From Bacteroides sp. CAG:1076 (GTDB lineage: Bacteria > Bacteroidota > Bacteroidia > Bacteroidales > Bacteroidaceae): DNA of 40,463 nt. Positions 9,866-17,882 of the stretch are shown piece by piece. The position numbers and the translations under genes were made by a program. Under the pieces are notes generated by a model. It had not been told where the DNA came from, did no database searches, and was given only the letters and a program-made list of their open reading frames with translations. The stretch's first letter is position 1. Each line of letters starts with the position of its first letter. The DNA lies in contig HF993174.1 of the NCBI GenBank assembly GCA_000436795.1, positions 1 to 40,463 on the forward strand, given 5' to 3'.

Positions 9866-11797
9866 ATGAAAATTATAAATCGATTGATACTTGGACTGGC
9901 TGTTGTCGCAGGAATCACCACATCGTGTAAGGAAGACGATGACCTGAACATCCCGGGCGGACTCTCGCTCGATGTAGAGGAAATCACGGTGGGACCCGAA
10001 AAGTCATTCAAAGAAATTATGGTCAAGGCAGATGTTAACTGGCAGGCAAGTAGTTCTACACCATGGATATCTATATCGCCAGCCAACGGAACAGGTAGTG
10101 CTACCTGCGTACTGAACATCGACTCTACACTGACCTATACGGCACGTACTGCACAAGTTCGTTTCAACCCGGCAGGTAATACACCGAAAATTCTGAAGGT
10201 AACTCAGTTCGGCTTCGGAAAGCAAATCATCCTCGACAAGCCGGAAGTAGAACTGGAAAACTCTGACATCGAAGACAACCGTTATTTCGATGTAACTATT
10301 TCTACCAATGTACAGTTTGCAATCGAAAGCGTAAACTACTCGTTTGCCGAAGAAGTTCCGGCAGAAGACGAAGCAGGCATGAGTGAATCGGATAAAGCAA
10401 ACTGGCTTACACTGCCGAAAGAATCAGATCTGAACGTGAACCTTGACAGAGGTTCACGTCCACGCTCGGTAAAGGCAAGATTCAAATGGGAAATGAACGC
10501 AGTGCCTTACACCCGCGTAGCTACAATCAAGCTGGTAGCCAAGAACAGTGAAGACCAGTTGATAGACAGCGACGGTAATGAAATAGACGGAGTTTACCTG
10601 ACTGTTACGCAGAAACCGGCAATGAAGATAGAAGACAACCGTGCAGGCGACTCTATTTCTATAGTCCTCATCAACCAGAAACTGCAATGTATGTATGCAC
10701 TCGACGTGAGCGAAAACATGCAGAACTGGACCGATGTGACACTGTGGGAAGAAACCGACGAAGACCTGCCTGAAGAAGCTGCCGTAGGACGTGTACGTTC
10801 TTTGTCTATCGCCATGATCGATACAAAGGAAACATTGCCGCAGGAAATCAAGAATCTGAAATATCTTGAATCATTCCATGTACAGAGCAACGCCAACCGT
10901 CAGGATCGTGAAATCGTACTGGGCCCGGAAATCTGTGAACTGAAATACCTCAAGAAGCTTTCTATCACATCATACGGTCTGGTAGAATTGCCTGAAGAAT
11001 TCGTCAAACTGGGTGGAACAGTCGACAAGAGTTATGTAGGATTGGAAGAATTGGGACTGGAAAGCAACAACTTTGCTTCACTGAGCCAGATAACCGATCT
11101 GGTCAACAAGGAAAACTTCCCGAAACTGAAATATCTGAGATTGTCGGGATGCAGACGGACCGATACCCTGCTCGACATGTCGCAGATGGAAGGCGGCAAC
11201 ACATGGAAAGGCATACACATCGGTATGTATATAAACCTCAACAAGGCAAACGACAAGAATGAATTTATGAAATTGCTGGAATGGGATACCCTCAAACAAC
11301 TGGAACTTTCTTACGGATTCATCGAAGGCGAACTGCCTACCGACGAGGAAATGATGGCTAAGTTTGGCAACTACAGCCAGTATGCCAGCAAGCATCCTGA
11401 TGCTGACGTCTGCACATTGCTGACCGATACCTGCCAGTGGCTGAAGACATCCGACAAGGCTGTTACGGTAAAATACGATGGAGGAGAATTCTCTGTCAAA
11501 GGTTCAGACGTACCTTGCGTACTGCCTAACACACAAGTGCTTTACCTCAACCTGAACTTCCTGACAGGAAAAGTGCCTAACTGGATTCTATTCCATCCGC
11601 ATCTGATTGACTGGTATCCTGAATCAATGGTATTCACTCAGGAAGAAGGAAAGAACTCGAATGGAGAAGTTGTCGGTTTCAGCAACGTACCTATGGACTT
11701 TGAATATTTCTACGGAAAAATAGCAAACGACCAGAATGCAGCATTCCCGAAATATTACGGAAAATATGTGATGGAAGAAGAAACAGCAGGAGAATAA
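9866..11797 (+). CDS. BACON plus leucine-rich-repeat lipoprotein
   Basis: A 643-residue lipoprotein (lipobox ITTSC, Cys21, then KEDDD, a strong surface-export stretch). A BACON domain spans about 34-120 (KADVNWQASSSTPWISISP core). A second beta domain covers about 121-255 and contains YFDVTISTNVQFAIESVNYSF and TQKP. From about 268 the protein is an LRR array of irregular units (ETLPQEIKNLKYLESFHVQ, YLKKLSITSYGLVELPEEF, YVGLEELGLESNNFASL). It thus combines the domain types of the two preceding genes. A gap of 28 bases separates it from the previous gene and 24 bases from the protease gene. A role in surface binding of a protein ligand is inferred; no enzymatic residues are seen. Confidence 0.85.
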   Translation: MKIINRLILGLAVVAGITTSCKEDDDLNIPGGLSLDVEEITVGPEKSFKEIMVKADVNWQASSSTPWISISPANGTGSATCVLNIDSTLTYTARTAQVRFNPAGNTPKILKVTQFGFGKQIILDKPEVELENSDIEDNRYFDVTISTNVQFAIESVNYSFAEEVPAEDEAGMSESDKANWLTLPKESDLNVNLDRGSRPRSVKARFKWEMNAVPYTRVATIKLVAKNSEDQLIDSDGNEIDGVYLTVTQKPAMKIEDNRAGDSISIVLINQKLQCMYALDVSENMQNWTDVTLWEETDEDLPEEAAVGRVRSLSIAMIDTKETLPQEIKNLKYLESFHVQSNANRQDREIVLGPEICELKYLKKLSITSYGLVELPEEFVKLGGTVDKSYVGLEELGLESNNFASLSQITDLVNKENFPKLKYLRLSGCRRTDTLLDMSQMEGGNTWKGIHIGMYINLNKANDKNEFMKLLEWDTLKQLELSYGFIEGELPTDEEMMAKFGNYSQYASKHPDADVCTLLTDTCQWLKTSDKAVTVKYDGGEFSVKGSDVPCVLPNTQVLYLNLNFLTGKVPNWILFHPHLIDWYPESMVFTQEEGKNSNGEVVGFSNVPMDFEYFYGKIANDQNAAFPKYYGKYVMEEETAGE

Positions 11798-11821
11798 ATA
11801 CAATTTAAGCTTTAGAATATA

Positions 11822-13909
11822 ATGAAAAAAAGATATATATATATCGCTACACTTGCTTTGTTCCTGGGAGCATGTTCGGACAACGAACTGGAACAGGCCT
11901 ATACTTCGGAACAAAATACAGAAATATATATACCGGCTGATGCTCAGCCCGGAGAACTCATTATCAAATTCAAACCGGAATTGGAGGATATTCTTGACCA
12001 GACCATGACTCGTGCGTCAAGAAGCGGAGCGGCTATGACCCGCTCCGGCATTCCCTCGACCGATGAAGTGCTCGACATCCTTGGAGGATACCGTTTCGAA
12101 CGTATCTTCCCGGTAGACAGCAAGAATGAGGCCCGTACACGTGCAGCCGGACTGCACTTGTGGTACTTGGTAAAATTCGATGAAAACGTCGACCTGCACG
12201 AAGCTGCACGCCAGTTGTCGAAACTGGGTGACATCAGCCACGTACAGTGTAACCACCGTATTAAAAAAGCATACAACTCGAACGAAAAGCGAGTATACGT
12301 CAGCGAAAATGCCTTAAACAACACTCCGGCAGCTTTTGCTGCAATGTCGGGCACTCCCAACGACCCGGGATTCCCGTTCCAGTGGAACTATAACAATACA
12401 GGTAACTACGCTTTCGAAAACCAGAACGAAGATTATCCGGCAGAGGCAACTCCCGGATGTGACGTTGACTGCATGAATGCCTGGCAAAAATGTACCGGTG
12501 ACCCTTCTATCATTGTAGCTGTACTCGACGAAGGTGTAATGTATACCCATCCCGACTTGCAAGACAATATTTGGGTAAACCCCAATGAGACACTGGGCAG
12601 CAAAATGGATAACGACGGAAACGGTTACGCCGGCGACAAGTACGGATACAACTTCGTTACCGATTCTGGTATCATTACCTGGAACGATGTAAACGACACA
12701 GGTCATGGAACTCACGTAGCGGGAATCATCGCTGCCGTAAACAACAATAACGAGGGTGTATGCGGTATCGCCGGAGGTTCTGGCAAGCAGGATGGTGTAA
12801 AAATCATGTCACTGCAAGTATTTGCCGGAAATTCGGGTGTAACACTCGATATGGAAGCCAAAGCCATCAAGTATGCAGCCGACAATGGTGCTGTCATCAT
12901 CCAGTGCAGCTGGGGTTACAACTCAGGTCTGGCAAACCCGATGGAAGGATACACTCCTGGACCGGCAACTGAAAAGGAATGGGAAACTGCCTATCCGCTG
13001 GAAAAAGAAGCACTCGACTACTTTATCAACAATGCCGGTTCTCCTAACGGAGTAATCGACGGAGGTCTGGCTATCTTTGCTGCCGGAAACGAATACGCTG
13101 CTGTACCGGGCTATCCGGGTGCATACTCTAAATGTCTTACAGTATCAGCTACAGCTGCCGACTTCACTCCCGCTTCTTATACTAACTACGGTGAAGAAGT
13201 AGGACTGAGTGCTCCGGGTGGTGACCTCGAATATTATGGCAAAATAGGTGAAAGCGACAAGACTTACTACGACTCGTCTTTCACACTGGCCGATGCTCAA
13301 GGTTCTATTCTGTCGACTCTTATCCGCAACGGACAACCAGCTTACGGATACATGGACGGTACTTCAATGGCTTGCCCTCACGTATCAGGTGTAGCAGCTT
13401 TGGGACTGTCGTATGCAGTAAAGATGAGAAAGCACTTCAAGGCTTATGAATTCATCGAACTGATGAAAGAATCATCACAGGAACTGTATACAAACTATAC
13501 CGGTTACAAAATCTACCACATGAACCACAATATTATCGGTACGGCTATCACCAAAATGTCTTTGCCTGCATACAAGGATAAAATGGGTGCCGGACTGGTT
13601 AATGCCGGAAATCTGCTGAATGCTATTGAAGGCAGTGGCTCGGAAATGATTGTACCAAACGTATATGTAGGTATCAGTAAATCTGAAACTATCGATCTGG
13701 CACGCTATTTCGTAGACGGCGAATCGCTGACTTACACTTGTACGATTGCCGATTCTTCTATCGCAACCGTATCTGTAGAAGGCACAAAGATGAGCGTGAC
13801 TGGAGTAAAAGCCGGCATTACCAAACTAACAGTAAGCACAAGCAACGGAAAATCGCAGACTGTAACGGTTACCGTACGCGAAGGAGCTAACGATAACGGC
13901 TGGATGTAA
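11822..13909 (+). CDS. Lipid-anchored S8 (subtilisin-like) serine protease
   Basis: A 695-residue protease with a lipobox (LGAC, Cys18, then SDNELE), so it should be membrane-anchored and probably displayed on the cell surface. Residues about 43-150 resemble the N-terminal prodomain of fervidolysin-type subtilases (PGELIIKFKPELEDIL, later HVQCNHRIKKAY). The catalytic domain has all key residues: Asp236 in AVLDEGV, His295 in DTGHGTHVAG, oxyanion Asn423 in FAAGNE and Ser515 in DGTSMACPHVSG. A DNDGNG stretch near 263-268 could bind calcium. The C-terminal 85 residues form an Ig-like BIG2-type domain (IATVSVEGTKMSVTGVKAG). It is the only obvious enzyme in this operon and the likely reason for it: cleaving a protein whose peptides pass through the SusCD pair. 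Confidence 0.93.
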   Translation: MKKRYIYIATLALFLGACSDNELEQAYTSEQNTEIYIPADAQPGELIIKFKPELEDILDQTMTRASRSGAAMTRSGIPSTDEVLDILGGYRFERIFPVDSKNEARTRAAGLHLWYLVKFDENVDLHEAARQLSKLGDISHVQCNHRIKKAYNSNEKRVYVSENALNNTPAAFAAMSGTPNDPGFPFQWNYNNTGNYAFENQNEDYPAEATPGCDVDCMNAWQKCTGDPSIIVAVLDEGVMYTHPDLQDNIWVNPNETLGSKMDNDGNGYAGDKYGYNFVTDSGIITWNDVNDTGHGTHVAGIIAAVNNNNEGVCGIAGGSGKQDGVKIMSLQVFAGNSGVTLDMEAKAIKYAADNGAVIIQCSWGYNSGLANPMEGYTPGPATEKEWETAYPLEKEALDYFINNAGSPNGVIDGGLAIFAAGNEYAAVPGYPGAYSKCLTVSATAADFTPASYTNYGEEVGLSAPGGDLEYYGKIGESDKTYYDSSFTLADAQGSILSTLIRNGQPAYGYMDGTSMACPHVSGVAALGLSYAVKMRKHFKAYEFIELMKESSQELYTNYTGYKIYHMNHNIIGTAITKMSLPAYKDKMGAGLVNAGNLLNAIEGSGSEMIVPNVYVGISKSETIDLARYFVDGESLTYTCTIADSSIATVSVEGTKMSVTGVKAGITKLTVSTSNGKSQTVTVTVREGANDNGWM

Positions 13910-13926
13910 TTAAAAGTAATTCATTA

Positions 13927-14745
13927 ATGAAACTATTTGATTCGATAAGACTAACGATACTGAGTGCACTGATGTGCTGCCCCGGGCTATTGATGGCCCA
14001 GGGCACGCATCCGCTCACCCGTCAGGAGATAGACTCGCTGCTCAATCCCTCACTGCTGAAGGGAGCGGAAAAGCTGCTGGAGTTTGAACAGACGGTAATC
14101 AATCTGGGCGAAATGACAGAAGATGACCAGCCTGTCACGGTGAAGTTCGACTTCAGAAACGCCGGTACACAGCCGGTTGTCATTACCAAGATACATACCG
14201 ACTGCGGATGTACTGCTGCACAGACAGACAAGTTGCAGATACAACCGGGAGAAAAAGGTTCCATCAGTGTAACCTATACCCCCAAGAACCATCCGGGAAC
14301 CATCGATGCGAATACATTCGTATATTCTTCTCTTTCGGACAAGCAGCCACTGGCTAAGCTGGTACTGCTGGGCAATGTGCTGCCAAGTCGTGACGAATGG
14401 AGCCGATATCCGTACGCCATGGGTAAACTGAGGCTGAAACAAAACAAGGTGACATTCCGAATCACGACCGGAGGAAGCGAAAAGCAGACGGAAAGAATTT
14501 TATGCGGCAACAGCGGTACTACAGCACTGAAGCTTTCTGTAATGAATTTGCCTCAATATGCAACATTCAAAACGGAGCCCGAAATCATCAATCCGGGACA
14601 GGAAGCCGACATCGTAATAAGCATCGATGCCTCGAAGATGGCCGGAAGAACACAGAGCTTTAAGGCTCCTCTGATTCTTGATGGAGTGACAGGACGTCCA
14701 AGTGACCGCACACTCACGCTGGAAGTTAATCTGACCGATAAATAA
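13927..14745 (+). CDS. DUF1573-domain exported protein
   Basis: A 272-residue protein with a standard signal peptide (ends near GLLMAQG, residues 24-26) but no lipobox Cys, so it is expected in the periplasm or secreted. The DUF1573 domain (ASH/Hydin-like beta sandwich) covers about 50-155, with the family hallmark VKFDFRNAGTQPVVITKIH followed by TDCGCTAAQ and a PGEKGSISVTYTPKNHPG strand. A second Ig-like unit follows to the C-terminus (GNSGTTALKLSVMNLP). DUF1573 proteins are common in Bacteroidetes and have no firmly assigned function. It lies 17 bases after the protease gene, so it is cotranscribed. It may be a periplasmic scaffold or chaperone for the surface machine; that is conjecture. 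Confidence 0.88.
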   Translation: MKLFDSIRLTILSALMCCPGLLMAQGTHPLTRQEIDSLLNPSLLKGAEKLLEFEQTVINLGEMTEDDQPVTVKFDFRNAGTQPVVITKIHTDCGCTAAQTDKLQIQPGEKGSISVTYTPKNHPGTIDANTFVYSSLSDKQPLAKLVLLGNVLPSRDEWSRYPYAMGKLRLKQNKVTFRITTGGSEKQTERILCGNSGTTALKLSVMNLPQYATFKTEPEIINPGQEADIVISIDASKMAGRTQSFKAPLILDGVTGRPSDRTLTLEVNLTDK

Positions 14746-14771
14746 ATAGTAAAAAACAATTAATTGATAGC

Positions 14772-15251
14772 ATGATGAAAAAGAAAATAGTTAACATATT
14801 GATGTTGCTTGTCATCTCGCTGATGACTTTCTCTTGTAGCGAAGACGAAGTGGTTATGGAGCCGTCGCTCGAAGTGACTCCCATCACGATGCAGGGCACA
14901 TGGAAACTGGCTGAACTGAACGGCGAACAGGTACCGGAAGATTTCTATATCTACGTTATATTCGACCGCAAAGGGAACTTTGAAATGTACCAGAAACACG
15001 ACAGCATGTATCCACGCTACATCACCGGTACTTATTCTATCGAAAAGGATAGTCACTACGGATACATCCTCAGCGGAGAATACGATTACGAAAACGGCGA
15101 CTGGAACAACAAATATATCGTAACCGACCTGCTGCAATCCGGTTCAATGGTATGGACCGTAAAAGACGGCGATGAAGTTTCGAAATATGTACGTGTCGAC
15201 GAAGTACCTGAGGAGATAGTAGAAGCTGCCAAGGTAGACGAAGAACAGTAA
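14772..15251 (+). CDS. Small lipocalin-like lipoprotein
   Basis: A 159-residue lipoprotein; ATG at 14772 or the adjacent ATG at 14775 are equally good starts. The lipobox is TFSC (Cys22), followed by the acidic SEDE. The mature part begins with ITMQGTWKLAELNGEQVPED, then a beta-rich stretch with FDRKGNFEMYQ and TGTYSIEKD, the usual layout of Bacteroidetes lipocalin-like domains (GxW start, strand repeats). It is the last gene of the nine-gene operon, 26 bases after the DUF1573 gene and before a hairpin at 15289. It could bind a small hydrophobic ligand or act as a protease inhibitor-like accessory, but no specific role can be read from the sequence. Confidence 0.8.
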   Translation: MMKKKIVNILMLLVISLMTFSCSEDEVVMEPSLEVTPITMQGTWKLAELNGEQVPEDFYIYVIFDRKGNFEMYQKHDSMYPRYITGTYSIEKDSHYGYILSGEYDYENGDWNNKYIVTDLLQSGSMVWTVKDGDEVSKYVRVDEVPEEIVEAAKVDEEQ

Positions 15252-15288
15252 ACGATATTATTTCCAATATCAGATTCATAAAAGCCAC

Positions 15289-15332
15289 ATACCTCGAAAG
15301 CCTTTAAAAAGAGACTTTCGGGGTATTGTTTT
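15289..15332 (+). terminator. Probable terminator of the protease operon
   Basis: A hairpin with arms 15289-15300 and 15315-15326 (ACCTCGAAAG pairs with CTTTCGGGGT with one G-U pair, plus flanking A-T pairs) is followed by a T-rich stretch (TGTTTTAT). It lies 38 bases after the stop of the last operon gene, consistent with intrinsic termination. The T tract is short, so efficiency is uncertain. Confidence 0.6.
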
Positions 15333-15425
15333 ATCTATACCTGCCAGTCGTTATATAATTTGAACAGAAATAGCCTAAAGGATATCCACAAGTAGTAAAT
15401 CATCTTTCAGGAACAAACAAGCCAT

Positions 15426-15485
15426 AAAAAAGAAAGCATCAGCCTTCCTCCTGAATGGAGAAACAAAGCTGATGCTTTCTCTTTT
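15426..15485. terminator. Bidirectional terminator between convergent operons
   Basis: A perfect 13-bp stem (AGAAAGCATCAGC at 15431-15443 with its complement at 15468-15480) is flanked by five A's on the left and CTTTTA on the right, so it can terminate transcription from both sides. It sits between the end of the + strand protease operon and the end of the - strand glyQS-FKBP operon, as expected for a shared terminator. Confidence 0.8.
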
Positions 15486-15499
15486 ATACGAATAGATAT

Positions 15500-16150
15500 T
15501 TATTCCACTTTCAGTTTCAGAGAACGGTCGTCCGGACCTTTGGGATGAATCACTTCCTCCAGACGTACATCGAATATCAGGGTAGAATATGAAGGAATCG
15601 CATCACTTGAAGCAGCTCCATATCCCAATCCATTCGGAATATACATTTCGACGTGCTGTCCTTCCTTCATCTGCATCAATGCAGTAGTCCAACCTGTAAT
15701 CACGGCCGAAACAGCAAACTTTCTCGGTTCACTGACCGCAGCATTCCAGTCGCCGGAAAAGCTCTCATCAAACACAGTACCGTTGATCAGCTTTCCGCGA
15801 TAGTGTACAGCCACCGTATCAGTTCCCAGGGGAGAAATACCCAGCGGTTCAATATTATCTTCCGGAAAAAGCTTCATATACACATAGTCGTTCTTTCCCG
15901 GCGTATAAGTCTGATTTCCCAATCCCTCCGAAGCCTCAGTCTGTATCTTGTAGTCAAGTACCCTCAACCAGCTTTCCCCGGCTGGAGGATTGGCACATAC
16001 AGAAGCTATGGAGTCAATATATGCATCGTTGCGTACCGCCCAGTCACTGTATGGATCAGCTTCCGGCGTATCTTCGCTACAAGAAGCAAAGCCTATGCTC
16101 AGCGAGAGGAGGATACCCAACAGCCATAATATATTTTTATTCATGCACAT
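15500..16150 (-). CDS. FKBP-type peptidyl-prolyl cis-trans isomerase, lipoprotein
   Basis: A 216-residue lipoprotein isomerase that would assist folding of exported proteins. The start may be the ATG at 16150 or the one at 16144 (MNKNILW); both give a signal peptide with lipobox GFASC followed by SEDTPE. The N-terminal part (about 30-105) is a family-specific region. The FKBP fold covers about 108-205, with VHYRGKLINGTVFDES, the ITGWTTALMQMKEGQ block, YIPNGLGYG and a closing TLIFDVRLEEV strand. These match the canonical FKBP sheet and loop motifs. It starts 8 bases after the glyQS stop, so it belongs to the glyQS transcript. Function is family-level knowledge; the client proteins are unknown. 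Confidence 0.9.
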   Translation of the reverse strand: MCMNKNILWLLGILLSLSIGFASCSEDTPEADPYSDWAVRNDAYIDSIASVCANPPAGESWLRVLDYKIQTEASEGLGNQTYTPGKNDYVYMKLFPEDNIEPLGISPLGTDTVAVHYRGKLINGTVFDESFSGDWNAAVSEPRKFAVSAVITGWTTALMQMKEGQHVEMYIPNGLGYGAASSDAIPSYSTLIFDVRLEEVIHPKGPDDRSLKLKVE

Positions 16151-16158
16151 TCATTTAT

Positions 16159-17703
16159 TTACTGCAAAGTTTTCAGCAGCGTAGTAATACTAACCTTGTC
16201 GGCAATGATATTATTCAGGTCGGCAATAGCCACACGTTCCTGTTCCATTGTATCACGGTTACGCAATGTTACGCAGTTGTCTTCCAGCGTCTGATGGTCG
16301 ATAGTGATACAATACGGAGTACCGATAGCATCCTGACGACGGTAACGCTTTCCGATACTGTCTTTCTCGTCGTACTGGCAGTGGAAATGGAACTTCAGGT
16401 CGTTCATGATTTCACGAGCCTTTTCAGGCAGCCCGTCTTTCTTTACCAGCGGCATGATAGCCAGTTTTACCGGAGCCAGTGCAGCAGGCAGTTTCAGAAC
16501 GACACGAGTTTCGCCGTTTTCCAGCTTTTCTTCGCAGTAAGCAGCGCTCATCACGCTCAGGAACATACGGTCAACACCGATAGATGTTTCGATAACGTAC
16601 GGAGTATACGATTCGTTGATTTCCGGATCGAAATACTTGATGCTCTTGCCAGAGAATTTCTCGTGCTGGCTCAAGTCGAAGTTCGTACGGCTGTGGATAC
16701 CTTCCACTTCCTTGAATCCGAACGGCATCAGGAACTCGATGTCGGTAGCCGCATTAGCATAGTGAGCCAGTTTCTCGTGATCGTGGAAACGATAGTGATC
16801 GTCGCCGAAGCCCAGCGCCTTGTGCCATTTCAGACGAGTTTCTTTCCATTTCTGGAACCATTCGAGTTCAGTACCCGGTTTAACGAAGAACTGCATTTCC
16901 ATCTGTTCGAACTCGCGCATACGGAAGATAAACTGACGAGCTACAATTTCATTACGGAATGCCTTACCAATCTGTGCAATACCGAAAGGAATCTTCATAC
17001 GTCCAGTCTTCTGCACGTTCAGGTAGTTTACGAAAATACCCTGAGCGGTTTCCGGACGAAGATATACTTTCATAGAGCCTTCGGCAGTAGAACCCATTTC
17101 TGTAGAGAACATCAGGTTGAACTGACGGACTTCAGTCCAGTTCTTCGTTCCTGAAATAGGACAAACGATTTCCTCGTCAAGAATGATCTGACGCAGTTCG
17201 TTCAAATCCGGTCCGGCATTCATAGCCTTTGTATAGCGTTCGTGCAATGCGTCACGCTTAGCCTGATGCTCCAGTACACGCGGATTAGTGCTGCGGAACT
17301 GAGCTTCATCGAAAGCATCTCCGAATTTCTTTGCAGCCTTGGCTACTTCCTTGTTGATTTTCTCGTCGTATTTGGCAATCTGGTCTTCAATCAACACATC
17401 GGCACGATAACGTTTCTTCGAGTCGCGGTTGTCAATCAAGGGATCGTTGAATGCATCTACGTGTCCCGAAGCTTTCCAGATAGTAGGATGCATGAAGATA
17501 GCCGAATCAATACCTACGATATTTTCATGCAGCAATACCATGCTCTGCCACCAGTACTGTTTAATATTGTTTTTCAGTTCCACACCCATCTGACCGTAGT
17601 CGTATACGGCTCCCAGTCCATCGTAAATTTCACTTGAAGGAAATACGAAACCATACTCTTTACAATGTGAAACAAGTTTTTTGAAAACGTCTTCTTGTGC
17701 CAT
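16159..17703 (-). CDS. glyQS: Glycine--tRNA ligase, dimeric (alpha2) class II type
   Basis: A 514-residue enzyme that charges tRNA-Gly with glycine using ATP in the cytoplasm. It is the single-chain alpha2 form found in Bacteroidetes, archaea and eukaryotes, not the alpha2beta2 E. coli type. Visible landmarks are the N-terminal motif-1 region (AVYDYGQMGVELKNNI, 32-47), RPETAQGIF at 216-224, motif 2 around FRNE (249-252) with EFEQME, motif 3 at IETSIGVDRM (371-380), and the anticodon-binding domain from about 410 (PVKLAIMPLVKKDG, then RRQDAIGTPYCITID). Length is normal. A TAnnTTTG element lies 56 bases upstream. It is the first gene of a two-gene operon with the FKBP isomerase. Some databases use the symbol glyS. 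Confidence 0.97.
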   Translation of the reverse strand: MAQEDVFKKLVSHCKEYGFVFPSSEIYDGLGAVYDYGQMGVELKNNIKQYWWQSMVLLHENIVGIDSAIFMHPTIWKASGHVDAFNDPLIDNRDSKKRYRADVLIEDQIAKYDEKINKEVAKAAKKFGDAFDEAQFRSTNPRVLEHQAKRDALHERYTKAMNAGPDLNELRQIILDEEIVCPISGTKNWTEVRQFNLMFSTEMGSTAEGSMKVYLRPETAQGIFVNYLNVQKTGRMKIPFGIAQIGKAFRNEIVARQFIFRMREFEQMEMQFFVKPGTELEWFQKWKETRLKWHKALGFGDDHYRFHDHEKLAHYANAATDIEFLMPFGFKEVEGIHSRTNFDLSQHEKFSGKSIKYFDPEINESYTPYVIETSIGVDRMFLSVMSAAYCEEKLENGETRVVLKLPAALAPVKLAIMPLVKKDGLPEKAREIMNDLKFHFHCQYDEKDSIGKRYRRQDAIGTPYCITIDHQTLEDNCVTLRNRDTMEQERVAIADLNNIIADKVSITTLLKTLQ

Positions 17704-17758
17704 TTTTCTTTTTTATTTTTGATATTTCTTATTTTACATTCTCTTATATAGTAGGGCA

Positions 17759-17766
17759 CAAAGATA
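17759..17766 (-). promoter_or_regulatory. -7 promoter element for glyQS
   Basis: On the - strand this reads TATCTTTG, a perfect match to the Bacteroidetes -7 consensus TAnnTTTG, 56 bases before the glyQS start. I see no good TTTG -33 box at the usual 19-base spacing, so the call rests on the -7 element and position. Confidence 0.6.
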
Positions 17767-17853
17767 GGCATTTATAAGCAAAAAATAAGAATAGCTGTAT
17801 TAATTTATCTTATGAATAGGTGGAATCTGTAAGGAAAGATGGTTATTTTTTTC

Positions 17854-17861
17854 TACTTTTG
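17854..17861 (+). promoter_or_regulatory. -7 promoter element for the MATE transporter gene
   Basis: TACTTTTG matches the Bacteroidetes -7 consensus TAnnTTTG. It lies 21 bases before the ATG at 17883 but downstream of an in-frame ATG at 17820, which argues that translation starts at 17883. No clear -33 box is visible. Confidence 0.6.
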
Positions 17862-17882
17862 CAGAAGATTGAACGAAAAGCA

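Noticed and set aside
16021..17154. Long + strand open frame (377 codons)
   Set aside because: It lies wholly antisense to glyQS and the FKBP gene and its product has no domain pattern; the - strand genes have clear motifs.
17820..17882. Upstream ATG for the MATE gene
   Set aside because: The probable -7 element TACTTTTG lies downstream of it, and the added residues do not resemble MATE N-termini.
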